Positions 40,231-49,189 of a stretch of DNA of 59,447 bases are shown piece after piece. Origin of the DNA: SG8-30 sp964406445 (GTDB lineage: Bacteria; Pseudomonadota; Gammaproteobacteria; Steroidobacterales; Steroidobacteraceae); assembly GCA_964406445.1 (NCBI GenBank), contig CAYORU010000022.1:1-59447 (forward strand). Direction: 5' to 3'. Position numbers and translations under genes: made by a program. The stretch's first letter is position 1. Each line of letters begins with the position of its first letter. The notes under the pieces were generated by a model. That model saw only the letters and a list, made by a program, of their open reading frames with translations, did no database searches and was not told where the DNA came from.

Positions 40231-41901
40231 ATGTCGCCACCCGCCCTTCCGTCTCTCGTCGCGACCGCCGTGCTGCTCGCCAGCCTCGCGCCGGTCGCGC
40301 TCGCCGAGCCGCCACCGACGCTTGCGATCACGCGCGCGAAGATCTGGACCGCGGAGGCCGCCCGGCCCTGGGCCGAGGCGATCGCGCTGCGAGACGACCT
40401 CGTCGTCGCCGTCGGCAGCAACGCGGACATCGAGGCGCTCGGCGCCGAGCGCACGCTCGACGCGGGCGGGCGGCTGGTGCTGCCGGGCTTCATCGACTCG
40501 CACGTGCACTTCGCCAGCGGCTCGCTCGGCCTCTCGCAGGTGGACCTGACCGGCGCCTGCTCGGTGGAGGCGATGCAATCGCGCATCGCCGCCTGGGCGG
40601 CGGCCAACCCGGAGGCGCCCTGGATCCTCGGCGGCGGCTGGGAATACACCTGCTTTCCCGGCGGGCGGCTGCCGACGCGGGGCGACCTCGATCCGGTGAC
40701 CGGCTCGCGCCCGGCCTACCTGCGCGCCTACGACGGGCACACGGCCTGGGCGAACACGCGCGCGCTCGAGGTGGCGGGCGTGGATCGCGACACGGCGTTC
40801 TCCGGCTTCGGCGAGCTGGTGCGCGACCCGGCCAACGGCGAGCCGACGGGCGCGCTGAAGGAGGGCGCGATGGCCCTCGTGTCGGCGCATGTCCCGGCGC
40901 CGACGCGCGAGCAGCGGCTGGCCGCGATCCGCGAGGGCCTGGTCGTCGCCGCCGCCCTGGGCCTGACCTCGCTGCACAACGCCTCCGGCTCGCCCGAGGA
41001 GGTGGGGCTCTACGAGGAGCTGCTGGCGCGCGGCGAGCTCAGCGCGCGCCTGCTCTTCGCGCTGTCCGCCGGGCGGGACGCGAACCCCTGCGCGGCGTGG
41101 CAGCCGCTGCGCGAACGGCTCGCCGGGCCGTGGGTCCGCGTGCCCGCGGTGAAGTTCATGGTCGACGGCGTGATCGAGTCGCACACCGCGGCGATGCTCG
41201 AGCCCTACGCCGACAAGCCCGGCGAACGGGGCCAGCTGGCGCTCGACCCCGAGACCTACCGTCAGGCGCTGGCCGACTGCGCGGCACGCGGCTTCCAGCC
41301 GTGGACGCATGCCATCGGCGACGCGGGCGTGCGCCTCGCGCTCGACGCCTACCAGGCGCTCGGCCGGCCCGACCTGCGCCCGCGCGTGGAGCACATCGAG
41401 GTGGTGAGCATCGCGGACCTGCCGCGCTTCGGCGCGCTCGGCGTCATCGCCTCGATGCAGCCGATCCACGCCTATCCGTCCACCATCGAGGTGTGGTCGC
41501 GCGCGGTCGGCCCCGTCCGCCTGCCGCGCGCCTTCGCCTGGCGATCGCTGCAGGCCGCCGGCGCGCGGCTCGCCTTCGCCTCGGACTGGCCGGCCTCGAT
41601 CTCGCTCTCGCCGCTGCGCGGCATCCACAACGCGGTGAACCGGCGCACGCTCGAAGGCGATCCGCTGGGCGGCTGGCTGCCGGGGCAGCGCGTGGACCTC
41701 GAGACCGCGCTGCGCGCCTACACGATCGACGCCGCCTGGGCGGCGCGGGTCGAGGACGAGATCGGCTCGCTCGCGCCGGGCAAGCGCGCCGACCTGGTGA
41801 TGCTCGATCGCGACCTGTTCGACATGGAGCCGCAGCGGCTGCACGAGGCGGAGGTGGTGACGACCGTCGTCGGGGGACGGGTCGTGTTCGCGCGCGAATA
41901 G
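40231..41901 (+). CDS. Exported YtcJ-like metal-dependent amidohydrolase
   Basis: A 556-residue amidohydrolase_3 enzyme with a signal peptide (residues 1-24, ending VALAEP). Metal-site motifs: LPGFIDSHVHF, LTSLHNASG, WTHAIGDAGVRLALDAY, RVEHIEVVS and FASDWPASISLSPLRGIHNAV. Members hydrolyse N-acyl or imide-type bonds (N-substituted formamides in one group). The final strand LAPGKRADLVMLDRDLFD is typical. ATG at 40231 is 10 nt after a strong GGAGGAGG site; TTG at 40225 is an alternative. Product localisation is probably periplasmic. Confidence 0.9.
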   Translation: MSPPALPSLVATAVLLASLAPVALAEPPPTLAITRAKIWTAEAARPWAEAIALRDDLVVAVGSNADIEALGAERTLDAGGRLVLPGFIDSHVHFASGSLGLSQVDLTGACSVEAMQSRIAAWAAANPEAPWILGGGWEYTCFPGGRLPTRGDLDPVTGSRPAYLRAYDGHTAWANTRALEVAGVDRDTAFSGFGELVRDPANGEPTGALKEGAMALVSAHVPAPTREQRLAAIREGLVVAAALGLTSLHNASGSPEEVGLYEELLARGELSARLLFALSAGRDANPCAAWQPLRERLAGPWVRVPAVKFMVDGVIESHTAAMLEPYADKPGERGQLALDPETYRQALADCAARGFQPWTHAIGDAGVRLALDAYQALGRPDLRPRVEHIEVVSIADLPRFGALGVIASMQPIHAYPSTIEVWSRAVGPVRLPRAFAWRSLQAAGARLAFASDWPASISLSPLRGIHNAVNRRTLEGDPLGGWLPGQRVDLETALRAYTIDAAWAARVEDEIGSLAPGKRADLVMLDRDLFDMEPQRLHEAEVVTTVVGGRVVFARE

Positions 41902-41915
41902 CGGGGCGCGGCGGC

Positions 41916-42866
41916 CTATTCCACCAGCGGAGTGCCGTTGCGGCGGTGCCAGTCGAGGATGCCGTCCCAGGCCTCCTGGGCCGTGTCCGCGTACCAGAAG
42001 AGCTCGAGGTCTTCCTCGTCGATCACGCCCTCGGCGGCGAGGAAGTCCATGTCCACCGCGCCGCGCCAGAACTCCTCGCCGACCAGCACCACCGGCACCG
42101 GCGGGATCTTGCGGGTCTGGATCAGGGTCAGCGTCTCGAACAGCTCGTCGAAGGTGCCGAAGCCGCCGGGGAAGGCCACCAGCGCGCGCGTGCGCTTGAG
42201 GAAGTGCAGCTTGCGCATCGCGAAGTAGCGGAAGCGGAAGCACAGCTCGGGCGTGATGTAGGGGTTCGGGTACTGCTCGAGCGGCAGCGTGATGTTGAGG
42301 CCGATGGACTTGCCGCCGGCGTCGAAGGCGCCGCGGTTCGCGCCCTCCATGATCCCCGGCCCGCCGCCCGTCATGAGCAGCACCCGGCAACCGCCCGCGC
42401 CGTTGCCGCAGGCCGCGACCAGCCGGCCGAGTTCGCGCGCCTCGTCGTAGTAGCGGCTCTTGGCGACGATCCGCTCGGCCACGTCGAGCCGGCGGCGCAG
42501 CGCGGCGTCCCCGGGCGCCGCCGCGAGCTGCCCGCGCAACGCCGCGGCGCGTGCCCGCGCCGCGCCCGGCTCGCCGATGCGGGTGCTGCCGAAGGCGACG
42601 ATGGTGTGCCTCACGCCCGCGGCCGAAAGCAGGTGCTCGGCCTTCTGGTAGTCGAGCTGCAGGCGCACGCCGCGGGTCTCGTCCAGCGCGAGGAACTCGA
42701 CGTCCTCGTCGGCCTGGCGGTAGCCGGGACTCTCGAGGATCGCGCGCACGCGCCCGGGCGCGCCCGGATCCTCCTCGCCGGGCTTCGGGTGGCAGTCGGG
42801 CAGCGGCTCGCGGCGGCGGGCGGGATGTGCGGGCGGCGGTACGCGCGGGGCGGATTTCGTGCTCAT
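41916..42866 (-). CDS. LOG-family nucleotide phosphoribohydrolase-like protein
   Basis: A 316-residue protein. The C-terminal 220 residues contain the LOG motifs LMTGGGPGIMEGANRGAFDAGG and LVAFPGGFGTFDELFE, with the core PGGxGTxxE. LOG enzymes hydrolyse the N-glycosidic bond of nucleoside 5'-monophosphates. The N-terminal 90 residues (proline-rich, then LESPGYRQADEDVEFLALDETRGVRLQLDYQKAEHLL) form an extension seen in the longer bacterial subgroup. It is convergent with the amidohydrolase gene and divergent from the MscS-like gene. Confidence 0.88.
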   Translation of the reverse strand: MSTKSAPRVPPPAHPARRREPLPDCHPKPGEEDPGAPGRVRAILESPGYRQADEDVEFLALDETRGVRLQLDYQKAEHLLSAAGVRHTIVAFGSTRIGEPGAARARAAALRGQLAAAPGDAALRRRLDVAERIVAKSRYYDEARELGRLVAACGNGAGGCRVLLMTGGGPGIMEGANRGAFDAGGKSIGLNITLPLEQYPNPYITPELCFRFRYFAMRKLHFLKRTRALVAFPGGFGTFDELFETLTLIQTRKIPPVPVVLVGEEFWRGAVDMDFLAAEGVIDEEDLELFWYADTAQEAWDGILDWHRRNGTPLVE

Positions 42867-42992
42867 CGCGGCATCGTAGCGAAGGCCGACCGGCGCCGAC
42901 ACTCGCCGGCTTCGCCCCGCCCAGCGGATCCGCCCCGGCGGCAGCGGGAATGCACTATTCTGGTCCGGTTCCGGCAAGGCGCGGAGGCGACG

Positions 42993-43829
42993 ATGGGCGA
43001 GACGCCGACCATGGGCGAGCGCTTCACGCAGCTCACCGCGAGCTTCCTCGACGCGAGCGTCGCGCACCTGCCGAACATCGTCGGCGCGGTGCTGCTCCTG
43101 CTCGCGGGCTGGCTGCTCGCCACGCTGCTGCGGGGGCTCGTGCGCCGCTCGCTGTCGCTGCTCGACGCCGGCACGACCCGGCTGCTCGGCGAGGGCCGCG
43201 CCGCGCGGCTGCGGCTCGGGCGCTCGGCCGACGTCCTCGGCACGATCGTGTTCTGGTCGGTGCTGGTGTTCTTCGTCGCCGCCGCGGCACAGCTGCTCGG
43301 GCTGTCGGTCTTCGCGCAGTGGCTGGCGCGGCTGATCGAGTACCTGCCGACGCTGGTCGCGGGCCTGCTGATCGTCATCGCCGGCTGGCTGCTCTCGCGC
43401 TTCGCCGTCGACCTGATCCAGTCCACCGCCGTGGGACTCGCCCCGGCACAGCGCGCCGTGGTGGCGCGCGCGGCGCAGGTGACGATCCTCGCCGGCGCGC
43501 TGCTGGTCGGCGCCGAGCAGGTCGGCATCAAGGTCACCTTCCTGGCCATCTTCGCGGCCGCGCTGCTGTTCGCGATTGCCGGCGGCGTGGTGGTGGCGAC
43601 GAGCCTCGGCGCGCGGACGCACGTCGCGAACCTCATCGGCGCGCACCGCGCGCGGCAGTCCTACGCCGTCGGGCAGCGCATCCGCGTCGGCGACCACGAG
43701 GGCCGGATCCTCGAGCTCGCCGGCGATGGCGTGGTGCTCGAGACCGGCGAGGGCCGGGTCGCGCTGCCGGGCCGCGTGTTCAGCGAGGGCGCGGTCGTCG
43801 CCATTGCCGCGGGCGCGGAAGATGCCTGA
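42993..43829 (+). CDS. MscS-like small-conductance channel protein
   Basis: A 278-residue membrane protein with the conserved TM-helix repeats of MscS relatives (PNIVGAVLLLLAGWLLATLLRGLVRRSL and PTLVAGLLIVIAGWLLSRFAVDL), then VTFLAIFAAALLFAIAGGVVVATSLGARTHVANLIGAHRARQSYAVGQRIRVGDHEGRILEL, which resembles the pore helix and the start of the beta domain. The large C-terminal vestibule of MscS is missing. GGAGG lies before the ATG. The stop overlaps the next gene by 8 nt, so it is the first gene of a three-gene unit with MgtE-related proteins. Confidence 0.82.
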   Translation: MGETPTMGERFTQLTASFLDASVAHLPNIVGAVLLLLAGWLLATLLRGLVRRSLSLLDAGTTRLLGEGRAARLRLGRSADVLGTIVFWSVLVFFVAAAAQLLGLSVFAQWLARLIEYLPTLVAGLLIVIAGWLLSRFAVDLIQSTAVGLAPAQRAVVARAAQVTILAGALLVGAEQVGIKVTFLAIFAAALLFAIAGGVVVATSLGARTHVANLIGAHRARQSYAVGQRIRVGDHEGRILELAGDGVVLETGEGRVALPGRVFSEGAVVAIAAGAEDA

Positions 43830-44658
43830 GCTCGACGAGCTGACCCACGCCTACCTGCGCGCGCACCCGGTGGACGCTGCGCGGGAGCTCGAGCGGCTGC
43901 CGGCCGGGGACGTCGCGGCGCTGTTCGGACACGCGCCCGCGCGGCTCGTGGCGCCGGTCGCCGAGGCCATGCTCACCCACGCCGCCGCCGCCGCCGTGCT
44001 CGCACTGCCGGAGGAGCAATCGGCGCTCATCCTCGGCGCGATGCGCGCGCCCGGCGCCGCCGGGGTCCTGCGCCACGCCGCCGGCGAAGAGCGCCGCGCG
44101 TTGCTCGCAGCGCTGCCCACGACCACCGCGCTCGCCTGCCGCGCGCTGCTGCGCTACCCGGAGGACGCGGTCGGCGCGCTGGTGGACAGCTCGGCGGTGG
44201 CGCTGCCGGAGAGCGCCCGCGCGGACGAGGCGCTCGCCGCCTTGCGCCAGCGCGGCGGCGCCGCGGAAGACGTCTACGTGGTGGCGGACGCGCAGCGCCT
44301 CGCCGGCGCAGTGTCGGTCGCCACGCTGCTCGGCGCCGATCCCGCCGTGCGCCTCGCCGCGCTGAAGCGGCCGGTGCCCTCGCTGCCGGCGCTGATGCCC
44401 TGCGCCGCGGCAGCGTCGAGCCCCGGCTGGGACGAAGCCGGAGCGCTGCCGGTGGTCGAGCACGGCGGCCGCCTGGTCGGCGTGCTGACCGCGCCTGCGC
44501 TGCGGCGCGCCCTCGCGACGCGCGAACGCGCCGGCGCGGCGGCCGGCGAGCCGAGCCTCGCCGGCGTGCTCGGCCAGGGCTACTGGCTCGCCGTCTCGGC
44601 ACTCTCCGAGGCGGCGGTCGCGACGCTTCTGCCGCGGCAGGGCGGGAGGCGCGCGTGA
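43822..44658 (+). CDS. Soluble MgtE-N/CBS-type regulatory protein lacking the channel domain
   Basis: A 278-residue protein. Residues 1-120 form a helical repeat like the N domain of MgtE (ELTHAYLRAHPVDAARELERLPAGDVAALFGHAP ... LLRYPEDAVGALVD). Residues about 120-250 look like a degenerate CBS pair (ESARADEALAALRQRGGAAEDVYVVADAQRLAGAVSVATLLG; ALPVVEHGGRLVGVLTAPALRRAL). No transmembrane helix follows. In MgtE these domains sense Mg2+ and gate the pore. It is encoded between an MscS-like channel and a full MgtE, overlapping both, so it may be a regulatory partner. Confidence 0.78.
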   Translation: MPELDELTHAYLRAHPVDAARELERLPAGDVAALFGHAPARLVAPVAEAMLTHAAAAAVLALPEEQSALILGAMRAPGAAGVLRHAAGEERRALLAALPTTTALACRALLRYPEDAVGALVDSSAVALPESARADEALAALRQRGGAAEDVYVVADAQRLAGAVSVATLLGADPAVRLAALKRPVPSLPALMPCAAAASSPGWDEAGALPVVEHGGRLVGVLTAPALRRALATRERAGAAAGEPSLAGVLGQGYWLAVSALSEAAVATLLPRQGGRRA

Positions 44659-45971
44659 ACGCCATCGTGCTGCCGGCCGCCGCCGCGCTCAACAACCGCT
44701 ACTTCCTCGACTACCCGCACGAGGTGGCGCGGCAGGTCGAGCGCCTGTCCGCGCAGGACGCGGCTGCCCTGCTCGCCGGGCGAACGGCGCCGGCGCTGGT
44801 GCGGGTCTGGCAGGCGATGACGCCCGAAACCGCGGCGGCGGCGCTGCAGGCGCTGCCGGCGCCGCTCGCGCGGCAGGCGCTGACCGAGGCCGAGCCAGCG
44901 GCGGCGGCCGCCGCGCTCGCCCAGCTCGAGGCCGAGGCGCGCGAGCCGCTGCTCGCCAACCTCGACGCGCAGGTCGCAGTGGAGCTGCGCGGCCTGCTCG
45001 ACTACCCAGCCGATTCGGCGGGGCGGCTGATGGACCCGCGGGTCATGCCGCTGCGCCACGACCTCGCCGTCGGCGAGGCGCGCGAGCGGCTGCGCGGCCT
45101 TCGCCGCCTCGGTCTGCGCGAGCTGTTCGTCGTGGACCCGGCGATGAAGCTGGTCGGCCGGGTCGAACTGCAGGACCTCGCCGCCGGCGACGACGCGACG
45201 CCGGTCGCGGAGATCACCCGGCCGCTGCTCGCGGTGGCGAACGACCTCGACCCGCGCGAGGAATTCATCGAGCGCCTGCAGCAGATGCCGATCACGGAGC
45301 TGCCGATCGTCAACGTCGAGGGCCGCCTGGTCGGCGTGATCCGCCACGCGGCGCTGCTCTCGGCGCTGGAGCAGGAATCGAGCCTCGACGTGCAGACCAT
45401 GGTCGGCGTGAGCCGCGACGAGCGCGCGCTGTCGCCGCCCGGCTTCGCGATCGCGCGCCGCCTGCCCTGGCTGCAGATCAACCTGCTGACCGCCTTCCTG
45501 GCCGCGGCCGTGGTCGGCCTGTTCGAGAGCACCATCGCCCAGTTCACCGCGCTCGCGGTACTGCTGCCGGTGGTCGCGGGGCAGTCCGGCAACTCCGGCG
45601 CGCAGGCGCTCGCGGTCACCATGCGCGGGCTCGCACTGCGCGAGGTGACGCTGCGGCACTGGCCGCGACTCGTCGGCAAGGAGACGGCGGTGGGACTGGT
45701 CAACGGCCTGGCGGTGGCGGCGACCACTGCGCTCGGCGTCTACCTGTGGAGCCGCTCGCTGGGCCTCGTCGCGGTGTGCGCCATGGCGATGGTGATCTCG
45801 ATGGTGGCGGCGGGCCTCGCCGGTGCCCTGGTGCCGGTGCTCCTGCGGCGCTTCGGCCAGGATCCCGCGCTCGCCTCCTCCATCATCCTGACGACCGTGA
45901 CCGACATCGTCGGCTTCGCGTCCTTCCTCGGCATCGCGACGCTGGGGTCGGCGTGGCTGGTCGCCGCCTGA
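44655..45971 (+). CDS. mgtE: MgtE-family magnesium transporter
   Basis: A 438-residue protein with the full MgtE layout: N domain (residues 1-125), CBS pair (about 125-255; AGRLMDPRVMPLRHDL ... ITELPIVNVEGRLVGVI) and five membrane helices (RLPWLQINLLTAFLAAAVV to the end). The ion pathway signature LLPVVAGQSGNSGAQALAVTMRGLAL is intact. The start GTG overlaps the stop of the preceding gene (GTGA). It imports Mg2+, gated by intracellular Mg2+. Its 3' end faces the hydrogenase cluster across a 16-nt gap. Confidence 0.93.
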   Translation: MNAIVLPAAAALNNRYFLDYPHEVARQVERLSAQDAAALLAGRTAPALVRVWQAMTPETAAAALQALPAPLARQALTEAEPAAAAAALAQLEAEAREPLLANLDAQVAVELRGLLDYPADSAGRLMDPRVMPLRHDLAVGEARERLRGLRRLGLRELFVVDPAMKLVGRVELQDLAAGDDATPVAEITRPLLAVANDLDPREEFIERLQQMPITELPIVNVEGRLVGVIRHAALLSALEQESSLDVQTMVGVSRDERALSPPGFAIARRLPWLQINLLTAFLAAAVVGLFESTIAQFTALAVLLPVVAGQSGNSGAQALAVTMRGLALREVTLRHWPRLVGKETAVGLVNGLAVAATTALGVYLWSRSLGLVAVCAMAMVISMVAAGLAGALVPVLLRRFGQDPALASSIILTTVTDIVGFASFLGIATLGSAWLVAA

Positions 45972-45987
45972 GGCCGGCAGCGCGCCA

Positions 45988-46434
45988 CTAACGCCCGAGC
46001 GCCGCGCGCAGCGCCGGCCAGGCGGCCTCCATGCCGGCGGCCGCGGCTGGCGAGGGCGGCTCGCCGAGCTCGAAGTTCGCCCCGGCCACGCACAGCACCC
46101 AGGCCTCCGGCGGCGCGCCGCCGACGGCGCGTTCGTAGGCCGCGAGCACCGCCGCCGGCGACATCGCGTGGCTGGTGTAGCTCCGGTCGTCGCGGGCCGC
46201 GATGCGGCGCAGCTCGAACGGCGCCGTCGTCCCCTCTCCCGCATCCACGAAGATCACCTTCTCGCGGCCGGCCAGGTCGAGCGCGTGCTCCGGCGCGAGC
46301 TGGAAGTCGGTGATGACCTCGATGCCGGGCAGGTCGAGCGCCTCGAGGCGGGCGGCGAGCAGCGGGCCGATAGCGTCGTCGCCTCGGCTGGGGTTGCCGA
46401 CGGCGATCACCACGACCGGGCGCGGCGGGCTCAC
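45988..46434 (-). CDS. hoxW: [NiFe]-hydrogenase maturation endopeptidase
   Basis: A 148-residue protease of the HycI/HoxW type: VVIAVGNPSRGDDAIGPLLAARLE, then DFQLAPEHALDL and VIFVDAGE. The acidic residues in GDDAIG and the EHALDL/DAGE segments are the metal (Ni) contacts in this family. It removes the C-terminal peptide of the large subunit once the NiFe cofactor is inserted. The start GTG overlaps the stop of the HoxH gene (GTGA). HypA-F accessory genes are not in the window. Confidence 0.9.
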   Translation of the reverse strand: MSPPRPVVVIAVGNPSRGDDAIGPLLAARLEALDLPGIEVITDFQLAPEHALDLAGREKVIFVDAGEGTTAPFELRRIAARDDRSYTSHAMSPAAVLAAYERAVGGAPPEAWVLCVAGANFELGEPPSPAAAAGMEAAWPALRAALGR

Positions 46435-47900
46435 GCGTCGCGCACCAGCCGGTCGACCTGCTCGCCCGCCGCGTCGACCAGCTCCACGGCGAGCGGCATC
46501 TTGCCGAGCGCGTGGGTGGCGCAGGACAGGCAGGGGTCGAAGGCGCGCACCGCGACCTCGATGTGGTTCAGGAGCCCCTCGGTGAGCTGGCGGCCGTCGA
46601 GGTACCTTCGCGCCACCTCGCGGATGGCGATGTTCATGGCGTGGTTGTTGTGGGTGGTGGAGACGATCAGGTTGGCGCGCGCGACCTGGTCGTTCTCGTC
46701 GACGCGGTAGTGGTGGATCAGCGTGCCGCGCGGCGCCTCGATCACGCCGACGCCGCGCGCCTCGCGCTTGCCGCCGGTGACGAGCTCACGGCCGGTGATG
46801 TCCGGATCGTGCAGCAGTTCCTTGATCACCTCGGCGGCGTGCAGCATCTCGATCATGCGCGCCCAGTGGAAGCCGAGCGTCGAGCGCGCGGCGCCGCCGT
46901 CGTCGAAGGCGAGGAACTCGCGGCGCTCGCGGTCGGCGAACGGCGAGGGGATGAAGTCGCAGGCAGTCACGCGCGTCAGCGGCCCGACCCGGTACCAGCC
47001 GTCCTCGTGGCCGAGCGCCTTGAGGTAGGGAAACTTCATGTACGACCAGGCCTTGACCTCCTCCGAGATCAGCTCCCAGTAGCGGCCGTAGTCGGCGTGG
47101 TCGAAGATGACGGCGCCGTCGGCCTGCCGCGCGCGCAGGCCGCCGTGGTAGAGGTCCATCGCCCCGTCGTACCGCACCAGCGACAGCGTCCGCGACGCGA
47201 AGCTGCCGAAATCGCGCCACTCCTCGAGATGCGCCTCGAACAGCTGCCTCACGAGGCGCACGGCGCCGCGGCTCCAGGCGATCATCTGGTAGACGTCCTT
47301 CGCCAGCTCGTCCCGTTCCGCGGGGCTGAGGCTCTTGTTGACGCCGCCGGGGACCGAGCCGGTGCCGTGGATGCGCTTGCCGGCGGTGTGGCGGATCACC
47401 TCCTGGCCGAACTTGCGGAGCAGCACGCCCTGCCGGGCGATCTCCGGATGGGCCGCGGCGACCCCCACGATGTTGCGCCGCGCGACCTCGGAGTCGAAGC
47501 CGAACAGCAGGTCGGGCGACGACAGGTGGAAGAAGTGCAGCGCGTGCGACTGCAGGATCTGGCCGTAGTGCATGAGCCGGCGGATCTTCTCGGCGGTGGG
47601 CGTCAGCTCGCGCGCGCCGACGATCTGGTCGAGGGCCTTCGACGCGGCGAGGTGGTGGCTGACGGGGCAGATGCCGCACAGCCTCTGCACCATCACCGGC
47701 ACCTCCCAGTAGGGCCGGCCCTGGATGAACTTCTCGAAGGCGCGGAACTCGACGATGTGCAGGCGGGCCTGCTGCACGCGGTCCTCCGCGTCGAGCAGCA
47801 GCGTGACCTTGCCGTGGCCCTCCACGCGGGTCAGCGGATCGATGGCGACCCGGCGCAGGCCCTGCGGGTCGGCGGCGGTCTCGAGGGGCAGCTGGCTCAT
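46431..47900 (-). CDS. hoxH: NAD(P)-linked [NiFe]-hydrogenase large subunit
   Basis: A 489-residue large subunit. The two Cys pairs that hold the NiFe centre are intact: RLCGICPVSHH (C75, C78) and DPCLSCATH (C457, C460, H463). The 26-residue tail after H463 (ALGKMPLAVELV...) is the peptide removed by HoxW. N-terminal DPLTRVEGHG is the usual L0 motif. Sequence pattern and context with HoxF/U/Y indicate a group 3d (bidirectional, NAD-coupled, cytoplasmic) enzyme, not a membrane-bound uptake hydrogenase. It is co-transcribed with hoxY (10-nt gap). Confidence 0.95.
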   Translation of the reverse strand: MSQLPLETAADPQGLRRVAIDPLTRVEGHGKVTLLLDAEDRVQQARLHIVEFRAFEKFIQGRPYWEVPVMVQRLCGICPVSHHLAASKALDQIVGARELTPTAEKIRRLMHYGQILQSHALHFFHLSSPDLLFGFDSEVARRNIVGVAAAHPEIARQGVLLRKFGQEVIRHTAGKRIHGTGSVPGGVNKSLSPAERDELAKDVYQMIAWSRGAVRLVRQLFEAHLEEWRDFGSFASRTLSLVRYDGAMDLYHGGLRARQADGAVIFDHADYGRYWELISEEVKAWSYMKFPYLKALGHEDGWYRVGPLTRVTACDFIPSPFADRERREFLAFDDGGAARSTLGFHWARMIEMLHAAEVIKELLHDPDITGRELVTGGKREARGVGVIEAPRGTLIHHYRVDENDQVARANLIVSTTHNNHAMNIAIREVARRYLDGRQLTEGLLNHIEVAVRAFDPCLSCATHALGKMPLAVELVDAAGEQVDRLVRDA

Positions 47901-47910
47901 GGCGGCTCCG

Positions 47911-48462
47911 TCAGTCGTACGCGATCAGGCCGTGGCCGAGCTTCGGCGTGCGGCCCTCGATCAGGTCGGTCAGGAAGGCCCAGATGGCGTCGGCGGACGG
48001 CGGGCATCCTGGGATGAAGTAGTCGACCTTCACCACCTCGTGCAGCGGGTGCACCTTGTCGAGCGGCAGCGGCAGCTCCGGGTCGTTCGGGATCAGACCG
48101 CGGCCGACCGAGGGCTCGGTGAGGTAGACCTCCTGCAGGCACAGGCCGAGGTCGAGGTGGTTGCGCTGGGCCGGCAGGCCGCCGGTCACCGCGCAGGCGC
48201 CGATCGCGACCAGGATCCGGCAGCTGGCGCGGAACTCGCGCAGCACGTGGACGTTCTCCGCGTTGCAGATGCCGCCCTCGACGATGCCGATGTCGCAGGG
48301 CCCGCAGCGCTTGATGTCGGTGAGCGGCGAGCGGTCGAACTCGATGCGCTCGAGCAGGGGGAACAGCCGCTCGTCGATGTCGAGGAAGGACATGTGGCAG
48401 CCGAAGCAGCCGGCAAGCGAGGCCGTCGCGACCTTCAGCCGGGGGCGGGCGAGCTCAGTCAC
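47911..48462 (-). CDS. hoxY: Hydrogenase small subunit
   Basis: A 183-residue iron-sulfur subunit without a Tat signal. The proximal [4Fe-4S] ligands are C19 and C22 (AGCFGCHMSFLDID), C90 (AIGACAVTGG) and C153 (IPGCPPSADAIW). The short form lacking medial and distal cluster domains is characteristic of HoxY. The start is GTG and overlaps the end of the hoxU gene by 8 nt. It passes electrons from HoxH to the HoxU/HoxF module. Confidence 0.94.
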   Translation of the reverse strand: MTELARPRLKVATASLAGCFGCHMSFLDIDERLFPLLERIEFDRSPLTDIKRCGPCDIGIVEGGICNAENVHVLREFRASCRILVAIGACAVTGGLPAQRNHLDLGLCLQEVYLTEPSVGRGLIPNDPELPLPLDKVHPLHEVVKVDYFIPGCPPSADAIWAFLTDLIEGRTPKLGHGLIAYD

Positions 48463-49189
48463 GGCGATCCTCCGGCCTGCGCGGCGCGAACTCGGCGGCC
48501 AGCGCGCTCACCGGCGCGCGGTCGAAGCGGCGCTTGCCGATCGGCACCTTGAAGCCCTCGCGCTTCCTCAGGATCACGCCGACCGGGCAGACCGACATGG
48601 CCTTGTCGGCGGCGGTCGCGTCGGTGTCGGCCAGCCGGCCGGACTCGGCGTTCACCACTAGGTGCTTGTCGATGCCGCGGCCCGCGAGCGCGAACACGTC
48701 CTTGCCGTCCACCTCGCGCGAGGCGCGCACGCACAGCTCGCAGAGGATGCAGCGGTTGAAGTCGAGCACGAGCTCCGGGTGGCTGGCGTCCACCGGCCGG
48801 TCCGGGAACAGGTGGCGAAAGCCGGCGGTCATGACCCCGAGGTCGTAGCCGAGCGCCTGCAGCAGGCAGTTGCCGCTTCGCTCGCAGGACGGGCAGAAGT
48901 GATTGCCCTCGGCGAACAGCATCTGCACCAGGGTGCGGCGAAGGTCGTTCAGCTCCTCGGTCTCGCTCTCGACCTCGGTCGCCATGGCCGCGGGCACCGT
49001 GCAGGAGGTCATCATCCGCCCGTCCACGCGCGCGGTGCAGACCTTGCAGCTGCCATGCGGCCTGAACTCCGGGTGGTAGCACAGGTGCGGGATGTGCCGG
49101 CCGGCCGCGAGCGCAGCCTGCATGACCGTCTGGCCGGGCTCGAAGGGCACCTCGACGCCATCGAGCAGGAAGGTCGGGCGGTGGGTCAC
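48455..49189 (-). CDS. hoxU: Hydrogenase diaphorase iron-sulfur subunit
   Basis: A 244-residue NuoG-like electron-transfer subunit. It has an N-terminal plant-type [2Fe-2S] domain (HLCYHPEFRPHGSCKVC ... MTSC), then the HxxxCxxCxxxxxC-type site (EGNHFCPSCERSGNC), and a [4Fe-4S] ferredoxin-like region (FNRCILCELCVRASREVDG ... MSVCPVG). The GTG start overlaps the stop of hoxF copy 1 (GTGA). It links HoxF and HoxYH. Confidence 0.93.
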   Translation of the reverse strand: MTHRPTFLLDGVEVPFEPGQTVMQAALAAGRHIPHLCYHPEFRPHGSCKVCTARVDGRMMTSCTVPAAMATEVESETEELNDLRRTLVQMLFAEGNHFCPSCERSGNCLLQALGYDLGVMTAGFRHLFPDRPVDASHPELVLDFNRCILCELCVRASREVDGKDVFALAGRGIDKHLVVNAESGRLADTDATAADKAMSVCPVGVILRKREGFKVPIGKRRFDRAPVSALAAEFAPRRPEDRRD

